Source: XYC2-FULL-41-22 sp041666465 (GTDB lineage: Bacteria > Patescibacteriota > Gracilibacteria > UBA1369 > UBA12470). Taken from it: 11,608 bases of DNA. Made by a program: the position numbers and the translations under genes. Location: positions 1-11,608 of the forward strand of contig JBAYGX010000044.1 in assembly GCA_041666465.1 (NCBI GenBank), read 5' to 3'. Every line of letters starts with the position of its first letter. Position 1 is the stretch's first letter. The notes beneath the pieces are model-generated. The model had not been told where the DNA came from. It was given only the letters and a program-made list of their open reading frames with translations, and made no database searches. Positions 1 to 6,850 of the stretch are shown here, piece after piece.

Positions 1-2451
1 TATCTGGATTACGCAATGAGCGTTATCGTTTCACGCGCCCTACCGGATGTAAGAGACGGATTGAAACCTGTTCACAGAAGAATTCTATTTGCCATGCACG
101 AAATGGGACTGCGAGCCAACGGATCTTACCGCAAATCCGCAACCGTCGTCGGTGAGGTTTTGGGTAAATACCATCCTCATGGAGACACAGCGGTTTACGA
201 CTCAATGGTGAGGTTAGCGCAAGATTTCGCGATGAGATACACGCTGGTAAAAGGACAAGGAAATTTCGGTTCAATAGACGGAGACTCAGCTGCCGCCATG
301 CGTTACACGGAAGCAAAAATGGAGAAAATGGCGGAAGACATGCTTGCGGATATTGATAAAGAAACGATCAAATGGACGGACAACTACGATGGTCGCCTTA
401 AAGAACCATCGGTTCTTCCAACCAGACTTCCCCAACTCCTTCTTAACGGAACAGTCGGTATCGCCGTCGGTATGGCAACGAACATTCCTCCTCATAACCT
501 CGGAGAGGTAATAGATGGAACAATGCTGGTAATAGATAATTCCGACTGTACGATTGAAGATATTATGCAACACATAAAAGGACCGGACTTCCCAACTTCC
601 GGAATAATTTACGACGTGAACGCAATCAAAGCGATGTATGTAAACGGCAGAGGCGGCATAGTCATGCGCGCAAGAGCGGATATAGAAGAGAAAAAAGGCG
701 GGAAATTCCAAATAATAATTACTGAAATCCCATATCAGGTAAACAAATCGACACTTGTCACGAAAATAGCAGACCTCGTAAGGGATAAGAAAATAAAAGG
801 CATAACAGATATCCGCGATGAATCAAACCGCGAAGGAATCAGGGTAGTAATCGAATTAAAGAAAGACTCTTATCCGAAAAAAATCCTGAATCAGCTCTAC
901 AAAATGACCCCGATGCAAACATCGTTCAATATGAACATGATTGCTTTAGTTGACGGAATCCAACCTCGCTTGCTTAACATTAAACAGGTAATCGGTTACT
1001 TCATCGAACACAGAAAAGAAGTTATTACAAATAGAACCAAATTCGAATTAAAAATAGCGAAAGCTCGTGCGCACATTTTGGAAGGTTTGAAAATCGCTCT
1101 CGATCATATCGACGCCATAATCGAAACAATCAAGAAATCTCCAACAAAAGAAGATGCACATTCCGCATTGATGAAAAAATTCAAGCTTTCCGACCTTCAA
1201 TCACAGGCAATTCTTGAAATGAAACTGCAAACGCTTGCCGGACTTGAACAGAAGAAAATAGAAGATGAATACAAGGAAAAAATGGCACTTATCAGTAAAC
1301 TAGAGGGGATACTGAAAGACACGAAAAAAGTCTTAAAAATAATGAAAGATGAACTTGCCGAAATTAAGGAAAAATATGCGGATGCGCGCAAAACCGAAAT
1401 CGTAGAACACGCGGTCGGAGAAATTTCACAAAAAGACACGATCCCAAACGCTCCGATGATAATAACTCTCACGGAAGAGAATTATATCAAACGCGTTACC
1501 CCGTCTTCTTTCCGCACCCAAAAACGCGGAGGAAAAGGCGTAATCGGCATGTCAACAAAAGAAGAAGACGAGATAGATATAATAAAAGGTGCGATGAACC
1601 ACGACAACATAATGTTCTTCACGAACAAAGGTCGTGTATTTAGATTACCGGTTTATGAAATCCCACAAGCTTCAAGACAAGCAAAAGGCATCCCTATCGT
1701 TAACCTGCTTCAGCTTGGAGAAGACGAAAAAATAACTTCAATCTTAACAAGTGACGAAGAGAAAACAGGGAAATATCTATTCATGGCAACCAAAAAAGGT
1801 ACGGTTAAGAAAACCGACATTGAAGATTTCAAAAACATCAGAAAATCCGGTCTTATAGCGATAAAATTAAGAGAAGGTGACACTCTCGAATGGGTCAGAC
1901 AAACCGTAGAAAAAGATAAGGTTGTAATCGTTACACATGAAGGAAAATGTATCCAGTTCGACGAAGCGGATGTCAGATCCATGGGTAGAGCTTCAACAGG
2001 AGTCCGCGGCATAAGGGTAAAAGCGGGAGATTACTGCGTCCAAATGGATATAGTAAAAGGCAACAATGAAGATCTGTTGGTGGTTATGGAAAACGGACTT
2101 GGGAAATGCACTCCTCTCGGTAGCTACAGATTCCAATCAAGAGGTGGATCAGGCGTAAAAACAGCAAATGTCACAGCGAAAACCGGAAAAGTAATTGGTG
2201 CAAGTGTAATTCGCGAAGCAACAGAATCGGATCTGGTTATCGTATCGAAACAAGGACAAATCATAAGAGTACCTTTGGCATCAATTCCATCTCGAGGAAG
2301 AGCAACTCAAGGAGTTTATGTAATGAGATTGAACGAAGGAGACAAAGTCGCTTCAATATCCGTAATGGACAAGGTAACCAGCGATGACCTACCGGAAGGA
2401 GAGGAAGCTATGGAAGAATCTTTGGAAGAACAAGAGAAACTCCCGGTTTAA
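1..2451 (+). CDS. gyrA: DNA gyrase subunit A (5' end outside window)
   Basis: GyrA is the breakage-reunion subunit of DNA gyrase, the A2B2 type II topoisomerase that introduces negative supercoils using ATP hydrolysed by GyrB. The reading frame is open from base 1, and its first residues, YLDYAMSVIV, align with E. coli GyrA from Tyr21, so about 20 residues lie upstream. The ATG at 16 is therefore an internal Met and not the start. The active-site Tyr (E. coli Y122) is the codon at 304-306 in AAAMRYTEAK. The quinolone-determining region reads HPHGDTAVYD, with Thr where E. coli has Ser83 and the Asp87 equivalent kept. A GyrA box, QKRGGKG, at 1519-1539 opens the C-terminal beta-pinwheel and distinguishes gyrase from ParC. 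An acidic tail (EEAMEESLEEQEK) follows, and the gene stops with TAA. The next gene begins 27 nt downstream. The match to GyrA is very strong along the whole length. Confidence 0.97.
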   Translation, partial: YLDYAMSVIVSRALPDVRDGLKPVHRRILFAMHEMGLRANGSYRKSATVVGEVLGKYHPHGDTAVYDSMVRLAQDFAMRYTLVKGQGNFGSIDGDSAAAMRYTEAKMEKMAEDMLADIDKETIKWTDNYDGRLKEPSVLPTRLPQLLLNGTVGIAVGMATNIPPHNLGEVIDGTMLVIDNSDCTIEDIMQHIKGPDFPTSGIIYDVNAIKAMYVNGRGGIVMRARADIEEKKGGKFQIIITEIPYQVNKSTLVTKIADLVRDKKIKGITDIRDESNREGIRVVIELKKDSYPKKILNQLYKMTPMQTSFNMNMIALVDGIQPRLLNIKQVIGYFIEHRKEVITNRTKFELKIAKARAHILEGLKIALDHIDAIIETIKKSPTKEDAHSALMKKFKLSDLQSQAILEMKLQTLAGLEQKKIEDEYKEKMALISKLEGILKDTKKVLKIMKDELAEIKEKYADARKTEIVEHAVGEISQKDTIPNAPMIITLTEENYIKRVTPSSFRTQKRGGKGVIGMSTKEEDEIDIIKGAMNHDNIMFFTNKGRVFRLPVYEIPQASRQAKGIPIVNLLQLGEDEKITSILTSDEEKTGKYLFMATKKGTVKKTDIEDFKNIRKSGLIAIKLREGDTLEWVRQTVEKDKVVIVTHEGKCIQFDEADVRSMGRASTGVRGIRVKAGDYCVQMDIVKGNNEDLLVVMENGLGKCTPLGSYRFQSRGGSGVKTANVTAKTGKVIGASVIREATESDLVIVSKQGQIIRVPLASIPSRGRATQGVYVMRLNEGDKVASISVMDKVTSDDLPEGEEAMEESLEEQEKLPV

Positions 2452-2478
2452 AAAGCTTTTACAAAATAAAAATAAAAC

Positions 2479-3804
2479 ATGGGAACATTTCTAAAAAAAT
2501 TGACAAGGTCAATCTTGTTTCCGCTAATACTCATAATGCTCGGACTCTCTATCCCAACCGCACTCGCGGCAGGTGGTGACCTTGCAATAACAGACGCGAA
2601 TGTTTATTTTTCCACAAGTATATTTGTAGAAAACACACCGGTAACGATTTATGCAATCGGTACAAGCAACTCCCAATCGGACTTGCTTGGAACAATCCAA
2701 TTCTGGAATTCGACAACCGGCAAACAAATCGGATCTGATCAACCGGTATCAATACTGGCAGGATCAACCGACACGGTTTTTGTAGTTTGGTATCCGGTCG
2801 GAGGAACTCAAACCATAACGGTAACTCTAACGCCATGGACAACAGAAGGAGATGACACAAGCAACAATACCATAACAAGAACAATCACAGCGGATTACGA
2901 CACAGATGGCGATGGAGTGGGGAACTCTGAAGACACAGACGACGACAATGACGGATCCCCGGACATTGAAGATGTATTCCCATCAAATAATGCGGAATGG
3001 CTTGATACGGACAGTGATGGAATAGGAAACAATGCCGATCCGGATGACGACAATGATGAAATCCTGGACGAGGTGGACCAAATGCCGCTGGATTACACGG
3101 AAACACTGGACACAGACATAGACGGCATAGGAAACAACTCTGACACCGATGACGACGGCGACGAATTAACGGACGAAGAAGAACTTACTCTTGGAACCGA
3201 CCCTCTTAATCCCGACACAGACAGCGATTCATATTCGGATTCGCAAGATGCATTCCCATTCGACACCGAAGAAGGAGAAGATTTTGATGGAGATAAGATA
3301 GGAGATAATGCCGATACAGATGATGACAACGATGGAATCTCGGACGAAACAGATACGGACAACCACAACAAGGCCCCTTACATAGAAGTTGATACCGAAG
3401 GATTCCCAATTAAATTCACAGATCAACAAGTAACATTAACAGCCGAAGACTCCTATGATGAAGATGGGAGCATTGAACACTATGAATGGCTAGTAAACGG
3501 CGAAACTGTCAGCGTACAACCAATCTACGCCGCAACCTTCCTGGAAAGTGGTAATCAAGAAATCGATCTTATAATAACAGACGACAAGGGAGAAAGCCGA
3601 ACGGAAACGGTAACAATAAACATTCATTCGAAAGGATTTATGATATTCTTAGGATTTTTTATCCTACTTTTGCTTTTACTTGCTTTCTACATCATTTTTA
3701 AGTACAATCCGCGGAGTCGCGAAGCGACCTCTACTATAAGCCGTTTCCCAAAGGGAAACTCCTTATCCTCTAAGAAGAATAATAAAACGAAATCAAAAAA
3801 GTAA
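2479..3804 (+). CDS. Secreted, membrane-anchored CARDB-like / TSP3-repeat / PKD-like surface protein
   Basis: The 441-aa product is a predicted cell-surface protein of unknown exact role. Residues 1-30 form a signal peptide: basic start, hydrophobic core, and ALA|A cleavage site near residue 30. Residues 32-138 form a Thr/Val-rich beta domain like CARDB. Residues 141-294 hold Asp-rich thrombospondin type 3 repeats of the form DTDGDGVGN..DTDDDNDG, which in known families bind calcium. Residues 298-383 resemble a PKD/Ig fold (LTAEDSYDEDGSIEHYEW, then ITDDKGE). Residues 386-408 form a single membrane helix, leaving a short basic cytoplasmic tail (409-441). The layout implies an extracellular stalk tethered at its C terminus, perhaps for adhesion or envelope architecture; this is inference. 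The tail region 412-430 is encoded by two DNA hairpins (3716-3728 and 3743-3759), which suggests the end of the gene grew over repeat DNA. No Shine-Dalgarno precedes the ATG; the leader is A-rich (AAAATAAAAATAAAAC). Confidence 0.85.
   Translation: MGTFLKKLTRSILFPLILIMLGLSIPTALAAGGDLAITDANVYFSTSIFVENTPVTIYAIGTSNSQSDLLGTIQFWNSTTGKQIGSDQPVSILAGSTDTVFVVWYPVGGTQTITVTLTPWTTEGDDTSNNTITRTITADYDTDGDGVGNSEDTDDDNDGSPDIEDVFPSNNAEWLDTDSDGIGNNADPDDDNDEILDEVDQMPLDYTETLDTDIDGIGNNSDTDDDGDELTDEEELTLGTDPLNPDTDSDSYSDSQDAFPFDTEEGEDFDGDKIGDNADTDDDNDGISDETDTDNHNKAPYIEVDTEGFPIKFTDQQVTLTAEDSYDEDGSIEHYEWLVNGETVSVQPIYAATFLESGNQEIDLIITDDKGESRTETVTINIHSKGFMIFLGFFILLLLLLAFYIIFKYNPRSREATSTISRFPKGNSLSSKKNNKTKSKK
3716..3734 (+). 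repeat. GC hairpin repeat, copy 1 (inside 3' end of the surface-protein gene)
   Basis: GTCGC-GAA-GCGAC forms a perfect 5-bp stem with a GAA triloop at 3716-3728, followed by CTCT. The 19-nt segment matches 15 of 19 positions with 6781-6799 upstream of ruvA, including the shared CGCGAAGC and CCTCT blocks. Here it is translated as part of the basic cytoplasmic tail (SREAT). I read it as a small dispersed palindromic repeat; two copies cannot prove a family. Confidence 0.5.
3743..3759 (+). repeat. Perfect hairpin GTTTCCC-AAA-GGGAAAC in coding tail
   Basis: A perfect 7-bp inverted repeat with an AAA triloop lies 14 nt after the first hairpin and encodes part of SRFPKGNS in the basic tail of the surface protein. 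No T-run follows it, so it is not a standard intrinsic terminator. It could act as a processing or attenuation element between this gene and rpmE, or be part of a repeat element into which the reading frame now extends. Confidence 0.5.
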
Positions 3805-3808
3805 CTAC

Positions 3809-3837
3809 AACCTATAAGCTATAACCTATAAGCTATT
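3809..3837 (+). repeat. Heptamer tandem array abutting the rpmE start codon
   Basis: The 14-mer AACCTATAAGCTAT occurs twice in perfect tandem (3809-3822 and 3823-3836). It breaks down into 7-nt units from 3811: CCTATAA, GCTATAA, CCTATAA, GCTATTA, the last running into the ATG at 3838. The array contains three TATAAG/TATAAC hexamers resembling -10 boxes but no -35 box and no Shine-Dalgarno sequence. Comparable period-7 arrays precede aroC and ruvA. Its function is unknown. Confidence 0.8.
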
Positions 3838-4152
3838 ATGAAAAAAGACGGAGTACATCCACAGTATTATAAGGATGCAAAAATAACCTGTTCATGTGGG
3901 AATGTAATGACAATGGGCTCAACTCAAAAAGAGCTTCACACAGAACTTTGTTCCAAATGTCATCCTTTCTACACCGGCCAACAGAAACTTGTTGATACGG
4001 CAGGGCGTGTAGATAAGTTCAGAAACAAACAAGAAGCCGCAAAGAAAGCAGCCGAAGCCGCAACAAAAAAAGCACCGAAGAAAAGAAGAAAAACAATGGA
4101 AGAGAAAGTAAACGAAAAACTACAGAAGGAAACAGAGAAGACAGAAGAATAA
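3838..4152 (+). CDS. rpmE: 50S ribosomal protein bL31, zinc-binding type, with long C-terminal tail
   Basis: bL31 sits on the large subunit and bridges to the small-subunit head. The start MKKDGVHPQYY is typical, and four cysteines (C18, C20, C38, C41 in CSCG and CSKCHPF) form the zinc site of the C+ form, followed by the conserved FYTGQQKLVDTAGRVDKF stretch. The core ends near residue 66. Bacterial bL31 is usually about 70 aa, so the Ala/Lys/Glu-rich extension of about 38 residues (66-104) is extra; it is probably helical and basic then mixed-charge, and may contact rRNA. The gene starts directly after a heptamer array and is followed by a strong intrinsic terminator, so its transcript ends there. 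It is separated by 33 nt from the surface-protein gene and could be co-transcribed with it. Confidence 0.95.
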   Translation: MKKDGVHPQYYKDAKITCSCGNVMTMGSTQKELHTELCSKCHPFYTGQQKLVDTAGRVDKFRNKQEAAKKAAEAATKKAPKKRRKTMEEKVNEKLQKETEKTEE

Positions 4153-4165
4153 ACACATCAATCAG

Positions 4166-4199
4166 AAAAAATCCTCGCTCCACAGCGGGGATTTTTTTT
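4166..4199 (+). terminator. Intrinsic terminator after rpmE
   Basis: The left arm AAAAAATCCTCGCT (4166-4179) pairs with AGCGGGGATTTTTT (4184-4197) around a CCAC loop. The 14-bp stem has one G-U pair, and the run of eight T is at 4192-4199. It lies 14 nt after the rpmE stop and clearly separates rpmE from aroC. The A-tract on the left arm would also allow some termination in the opposite direction. Confidence 0.93.
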
Positions 4200-4222
4200 A
4201 CTTTTCCCCTATTTTCTCCTAA

Positions 4223-4255
4223 TCTATAATCTCCAAGCTATAATCTCTATAACCT
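4223..4255 (+). repeat. Period-7 AT-rich array abutting the aroC start codon, with TATAAT boxes
   Basis: Units read TCTATAA, TCTCCAA, GCTATAA, TCTCTAT, AACCTAT, with the last running into the ATG at 4256. The 10-mer CTATAATCTC recurs exactly 14 nt apart (4224-4233 and 4238-4247). Two perfect TATAAT hexamers lie at 4225-4230 and 4239-4244. If the second is a -10 box, transcription would begin within a few bases of the start codon and give an almost leaderless mRNA. I see no -35 box. A pyrimidine-rich stretch (4201-4220) precedes the array. Confidence 0.7.
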
Positions 4256-5128
4256 ATGTCTAACTCTTTCGGAAACATCTTCCGCGTCACAACTTGGGGC
4301 GAATCGCATGGACCTGCAATCGGAGCCGTCATAGACGGATGCCCGGCAGGCCTTAAATTCGATGAAAAATTCATCCAAAACGAACTAAATAAGCGCAAAC
4401 CCAACCCAAAAGACCCCTTAAGCACAAAAAGAGCGGAATCAGATAAATTCTGCACATTATCAGGCGTATTTGAAGGGAAAACACTTGGCACACCTATCGC
4501 CATGGAAGTTTGGAATGAGAATGCTCATTCACAAGACTACTCGCCCACTCTTTTCAGACCCGGACATGCCGATAAAACATATCTGGACAAATACGGACAC
4601 CGAGACTATCGAGGCGGAGGCCGAGCTTCAGGAAGAGAAACAATAGGTCGCGTATTAGGAGGAGCTGTTGCAAAATTAATACTAAAAGAAGTAAGTCCGC
4701 GAACAAAAATTTCGAGCACAACAAAAATTCCTCCAATTAAAAAGAATAATTCGATAGGCGGATTTGTAGAAATTACAGTTAAAAATCCACCAAAAAACCT
4801 CGGCGAACCGGTATTCGATAAACTTGAAGCGGATTTGGCAAAAGGACTGCTCTCAATCGGAGCTGTTAAATCTTTTGAAATAGATCTTGGCATAAAAGAA
4901 GCGGAGATGCTCGGAACAGACAACAACAAATTAAAAAAAGGAACGCTTGGAGGAATTTCAACCGGGAACGACATAAAAATAAGAATTGCTGTAAAACCTA
5001 CTCCATCTGTCGGGATAAAAGGCAGACACGATGTTTGTATCGTCCCAAGAGTGGCTCCGGTAGCGGAAGCAATGGTAGCAATCGTTTTGGCAAACCATTA
5101 TTTAAGAAACAGATGTTCTCAATTATAA
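4256..5128 (+). CDS. aroC: Chorismate synthase, compact form
   Basis: AroC converts 5-enolpyruvylshikimate-3-phosphate to chorismate using reduced FMN, the last step of the shikimate pathway. Family blocks in order are FGNIFRVTTWGESHG (H18 at the active site), SQDYS (92-96), RPGHAD with H104, RDYRGGGRASGRET (116-129), GEPVFDKLEADLAKGLLSIGAVK (183-205), LGGISTG (231-237) and RHDVCIVPRVAPVAEAM (257-273). The product is 290 aa against about 350-390 for most members. It lacks much of the segment after residue 143, shortens 211-230 so that the usual N-x-A-G-G before LGGIS is replaced by KLKKGT, and ends right after the last conserved helix. The main catalytic motifs remain, so I expect it to be functional. 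The 3' end overlaps tgt by 16 nt, indicating an operon with translational coupling. The start is fixed by the conserved N terminus; no Shine-Dalgarno is visible. Confidence 0.93.
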   Translation: MSNSFGNIFRVTTWGESHGPAIGAVIDGCPAGLKFDEKFIQNELNKRKPNPKDPLSTKRAESDKFCTLSGVFEGKTLGTPIAMEVWNENAHSQDYSPTLFRPGHADKTYLDKYGHRDYRGGGRASGRETIGRVLGGAVAKLILKEVSPRTKISSTTKIPPIKKNNSIGGFVEITVKNPPKNLGEPVFDKLEADLAKGLLSIGAVKSFEIDLGIKEAEMLGTDNNKLKKGTLGGISTGNDIKIRIAVKPTPSVGIKGRHDVCIVPRVAPVAEAMVAIVLANHYLRNRCSQL

Positions 5129-6231
5129 AAAAACAACAACTCTCGCGCGCACGCACCGGCGTACTGAAAACACCTCACGGAGACATTCAAACCCCGGTTT
5201 TTATGCCTGTGGGCACAAAAGGCACAGTCAAAACCATGACGCCCAAAGACCTGAAAGAAATCGGCACGGAAATAATACTCGGCAACACATATCACCTCTT
5301 ACTCCGTCCCGGGGAAAAATTAATTAAGAAAATGGGTGGAATTCACAAATGGATAAATTGGAACAAACCGATTTTAACAGATTCGGGAGGCTTTCAGATT
5401 TTTTCATTAAAAGACATGACAAAAATCACAGATGAAGGCGCTGAATTCAAGTCCTATTTGGACGGCTCAAAACATTTCATAACTCCGGAAAAAGCGATAA
5501 AAATTCAAACCGATATAGGTGCGGACATCATCATGGCACTGGACGAATGCACGCATGGAGAAACAACTAAGTCTTATGCAAAAGAAGCGATGGAAAGAAC
5601 TCATGCATGGGCGGAAAGATGCGTTAAAGAACACAAGCGCCTCGCAAAAAAACGCAAAACACCACAAGCACTTTTCCCAATAATTCAAGGAGTAACTTAC
5701 GACGATCTCCGAACAGAATCCGCCAAATTCATATCAAGCCTTGATACTCCAGGAGTTGCAATCGGAGGATTAAGCGTAGGAGAAAGCAAAGAAAAAATGT
5801 ATCACACTCTTGAAATAGTCATCCCTCACACAAACGAAGAAAAACCTAGGTATTTAATGGGAGTCGGCACACCGGAAGACATACTGGAAGCTGTCGATCG
5901 CGGAGTCGATATGTTCGACTGCGTCCTTCCAACCAGACTCGGCAGACACGGCTCTTTCTGGAACTCAACCGGCAGACACGCAGTTAAGAACAAAAAATTT
6001 ATACACGACGAATCGCCACCAGATACAAAATGCGATTGTTATACATGCAAAAACTTCTCGCTTTCTTACATTCGACACCTCATACAGGAAAACGAAATCC
6101 TCGGAATGCACCTACTAACAATTCACAATTTGCGCTTCTTGATTAACCTAACGGAAAAAATAAGAAAAAATATAAACAAAGGCTCGTTTAGTAAATTCAA
6201 AAAAGATTTCTTTAAAAACTATCATGTATAA
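5113..6231 (+). CDS. tgt: tRNA-guanine transglycosylase (queuosine pathway)
   Basis: Tgt exchanges guanine-34 in GUN-anticodon tRNAs for preQ1, en route to queuosine. The 372-aa protein has VFMPVGTKGTVK (29-40), TDSGGFQIFSL with general acid/base D90 (89-99), MALDECTHGE, GGLSVGE (218-224), the loop DMFDCVLPTR carrying the nucleophilic Asp (266-275), and the zinc site C307, C309, C312 (CDCYTC) with H338 (TIHNLRF). I chose the ATG at 5113, although the frame is open further upstream to an ATG at 5035. Family members begin just before the SRARTGVLKTPHG block, and the extra 26 residues (Gly/Ser-rich) are antisense-frame artefacts of the conserved aroC 3' end. It overlaps aroC by 16 nt and the HD gene by 8 nt, so the three are probably one transcript. 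Other queuosine genes are not in the window. Confidence 0.95.
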   Translation: MFSIIKKQQLSRARTGVLKTPHGDIQTPVFMPVGTKGTVKTMTPKDLKEIGTEIILGNTYHLLLRPGEKLIKKMGGIHKWINWNKPILTDSGGFQIFSLKDMTKITDEGAEFKSYLDGSKHFITPEKAIKIQTDIGADIIMALDECTHGETTKSYAKEAMERTHAWAERCVKEHKRLAKKRKTPQALFPIIQGVTYDDLRTESAKFISSLDTPGVAIGGLSVGESKEKMYHTLEIVIPHTNEEKPRYLMGVGTPEDILEAVDRGVDMFDCVLPTRLGRHGSFWNSTGRHAVKNKKFIHDESPPDTKCDCYTCKNFSLSYIRHLIQENEILGMHLLTIHNLRFLINLTEKIRKNINKGSFSKFKKDFFKNYHV

Positions 6232-6781
6232 AAAAATCACGAACTTCATCTTCGAACTCGCAAATCTGAAGAAATTCAAACATTGCGGGATAAAATTCGC
6301 CGGAGTAAAAGATCCGGATAGTTTAGCCGAACACGCACTACGAGCTTCACAAATCGCCTACATCCTAGCCGATCTTGAGAAAGCAAATCCGGAAAAATGT
6401 GCACTTATGGCCATGATTCACGACAACGGCGAAATAAGAGTCGGCGATCAGCACAAGATCTCCAGAAGATATTTTGATGTAAAACCTTTCGAGAAAAAAG
6501 CTTTCATGGATCAAACTAAAAACCTACCAACAAAAACAGGTTCGGTATTCGCGAATTTGTATGAAGAGTTCGATGCGCAAAAAACTAAAGAGAGCCATAT
6601 CGCTCGAGATTCCGACATGCTGGAAACAGCTTTTCAAGCGAAAGAATACTTGGATAACGGATACGAAAAAGCACAACTATGGATAGATAATGTAAAAAAA
6701 CATTTGCGCACGGAGTCTGCAAAGAAGATACTAAAAGAGATGGAGAAAACACATTTCACCGATTGGTTTACTAGCCGCTAG
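6224..6781 (+). CDS. HD-domain hydrolase, YfbR/HDDC2-like 5'-deoxynucleotidase family
   Basis: This 185-aa protein has the HD metal site: H37 in SLAEHALRA, H66-D67 and E70 in MIHDNGE, and D131 in ARDSDMLE. The order and spacing fit the HDDC2/YfbR group, whose characterised members remove the 5'-phosphate from deoxynucleoside monophosphates. The N-terminal KKFKHCGIKFAGVKDPDSLAEH also resembles that group. The protein would be cytosolic, and a nucleotide-salvage or pool-cleaning role is inferred from the family only. The ATG overlaps the tgt stop region by 8 nt (ATGTATAA), so translation is likely coupled to tgt. The stop is TAG at 6779-6781, directly on the edge of a GC hairpin repeat. Confidence 0.82.
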   Translation: MYKKITNFIFELANLKKFKHCGIKFAGVKDPDSLAEHALRASQIAYILADLEKANPEKCALMAMIHDNGEIRVGDQHKISRRYFDVKPFEKKAFMDQTKNLPTKTGSVFANLYEEFDAQKTKESHIARDSDMLETAFQAKEYLDNGYEKAQLWIDNVKKHLRTESAKKILKEMEKTHFTDWFTSR

Positions 6782-6799
6782 CCGCGAAGCAGCCTCTCC
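6781..6799 (+). repeat. GC hairpin repeat, copy 2 (between the HD gene and ruvA)
   Basis: GCCGC-GAA-GCAGC is an imperfect hairpin (one C-A mismatch) with the same GAA loop as copy 1 at 3716-3734, and it is followed by the same CCTCT. It begins at the last base of the HD gene's stop codon. A run of 24 uninterrupted pyrimidines (6793-6816) follows. It is too weak, and lacks the T-run, to be a normal terminator. Confidence 0.45.
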
Positions 6800-6819
6800 C
6801 CTCCCCTCTTCCCCTTAAT

Positions 6820-6850
6820 ACTTACTACTAACTACTTACTACTTCTTCCA
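6820..6850 (+). repeat. Heptamer tandem array abutting the ruvA start codon
   Basis: Four 7-nt units, ACTTACT, ACTAACT, ACTTACT, ACTTCTT, span 6820-6847, and CCA then leads into the ATG at 6851. The first and third units are identical. The array has no G on this strand and no Shine-Dalgarno sequence. It has the same period and position as the arrays before rpmE and aroC but a different unit sequence, so the period is conserved rather than the exact word. Confidence 0.75.

Noticed and set aside
286..711. Minus-strand open frame inside gyrA, and similar frames at 3093-3371 and 4606-4974
   Set aside because: Each lies fully opposite a strongly conserved gene and shows no independent family features.
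1..2451. ParC (topoisomerase IV) instead of GyrA
   Set aside because: The intact GyrA box QKRGGKG and regular pinwheel blades indicate gyrase.
2451..2460. AAAAGCTTTT palindrome after gyrA as a terminator
   Set aside because: It has almost no GC stem, no loop room and no T-run; it is too weak to call.
2901..3366. Repeated GACACAGATGACGACAA-like DNA that could suggest a repeat array
   Set aside because: The units vary and follow codons for Asp-rich thrombospondin type 3 repeats; spacing and conservation are not CRISPR-like.
5035..5112. Longer start for tgt at ATG 5035, adding 26 residues
   Set aside because: This stretch is the out-of-frame reading of the conserved aroC C-terminal block, gives Gly/Ser low-complexity residues, and Tgt families begin close to the ATG at 5113.
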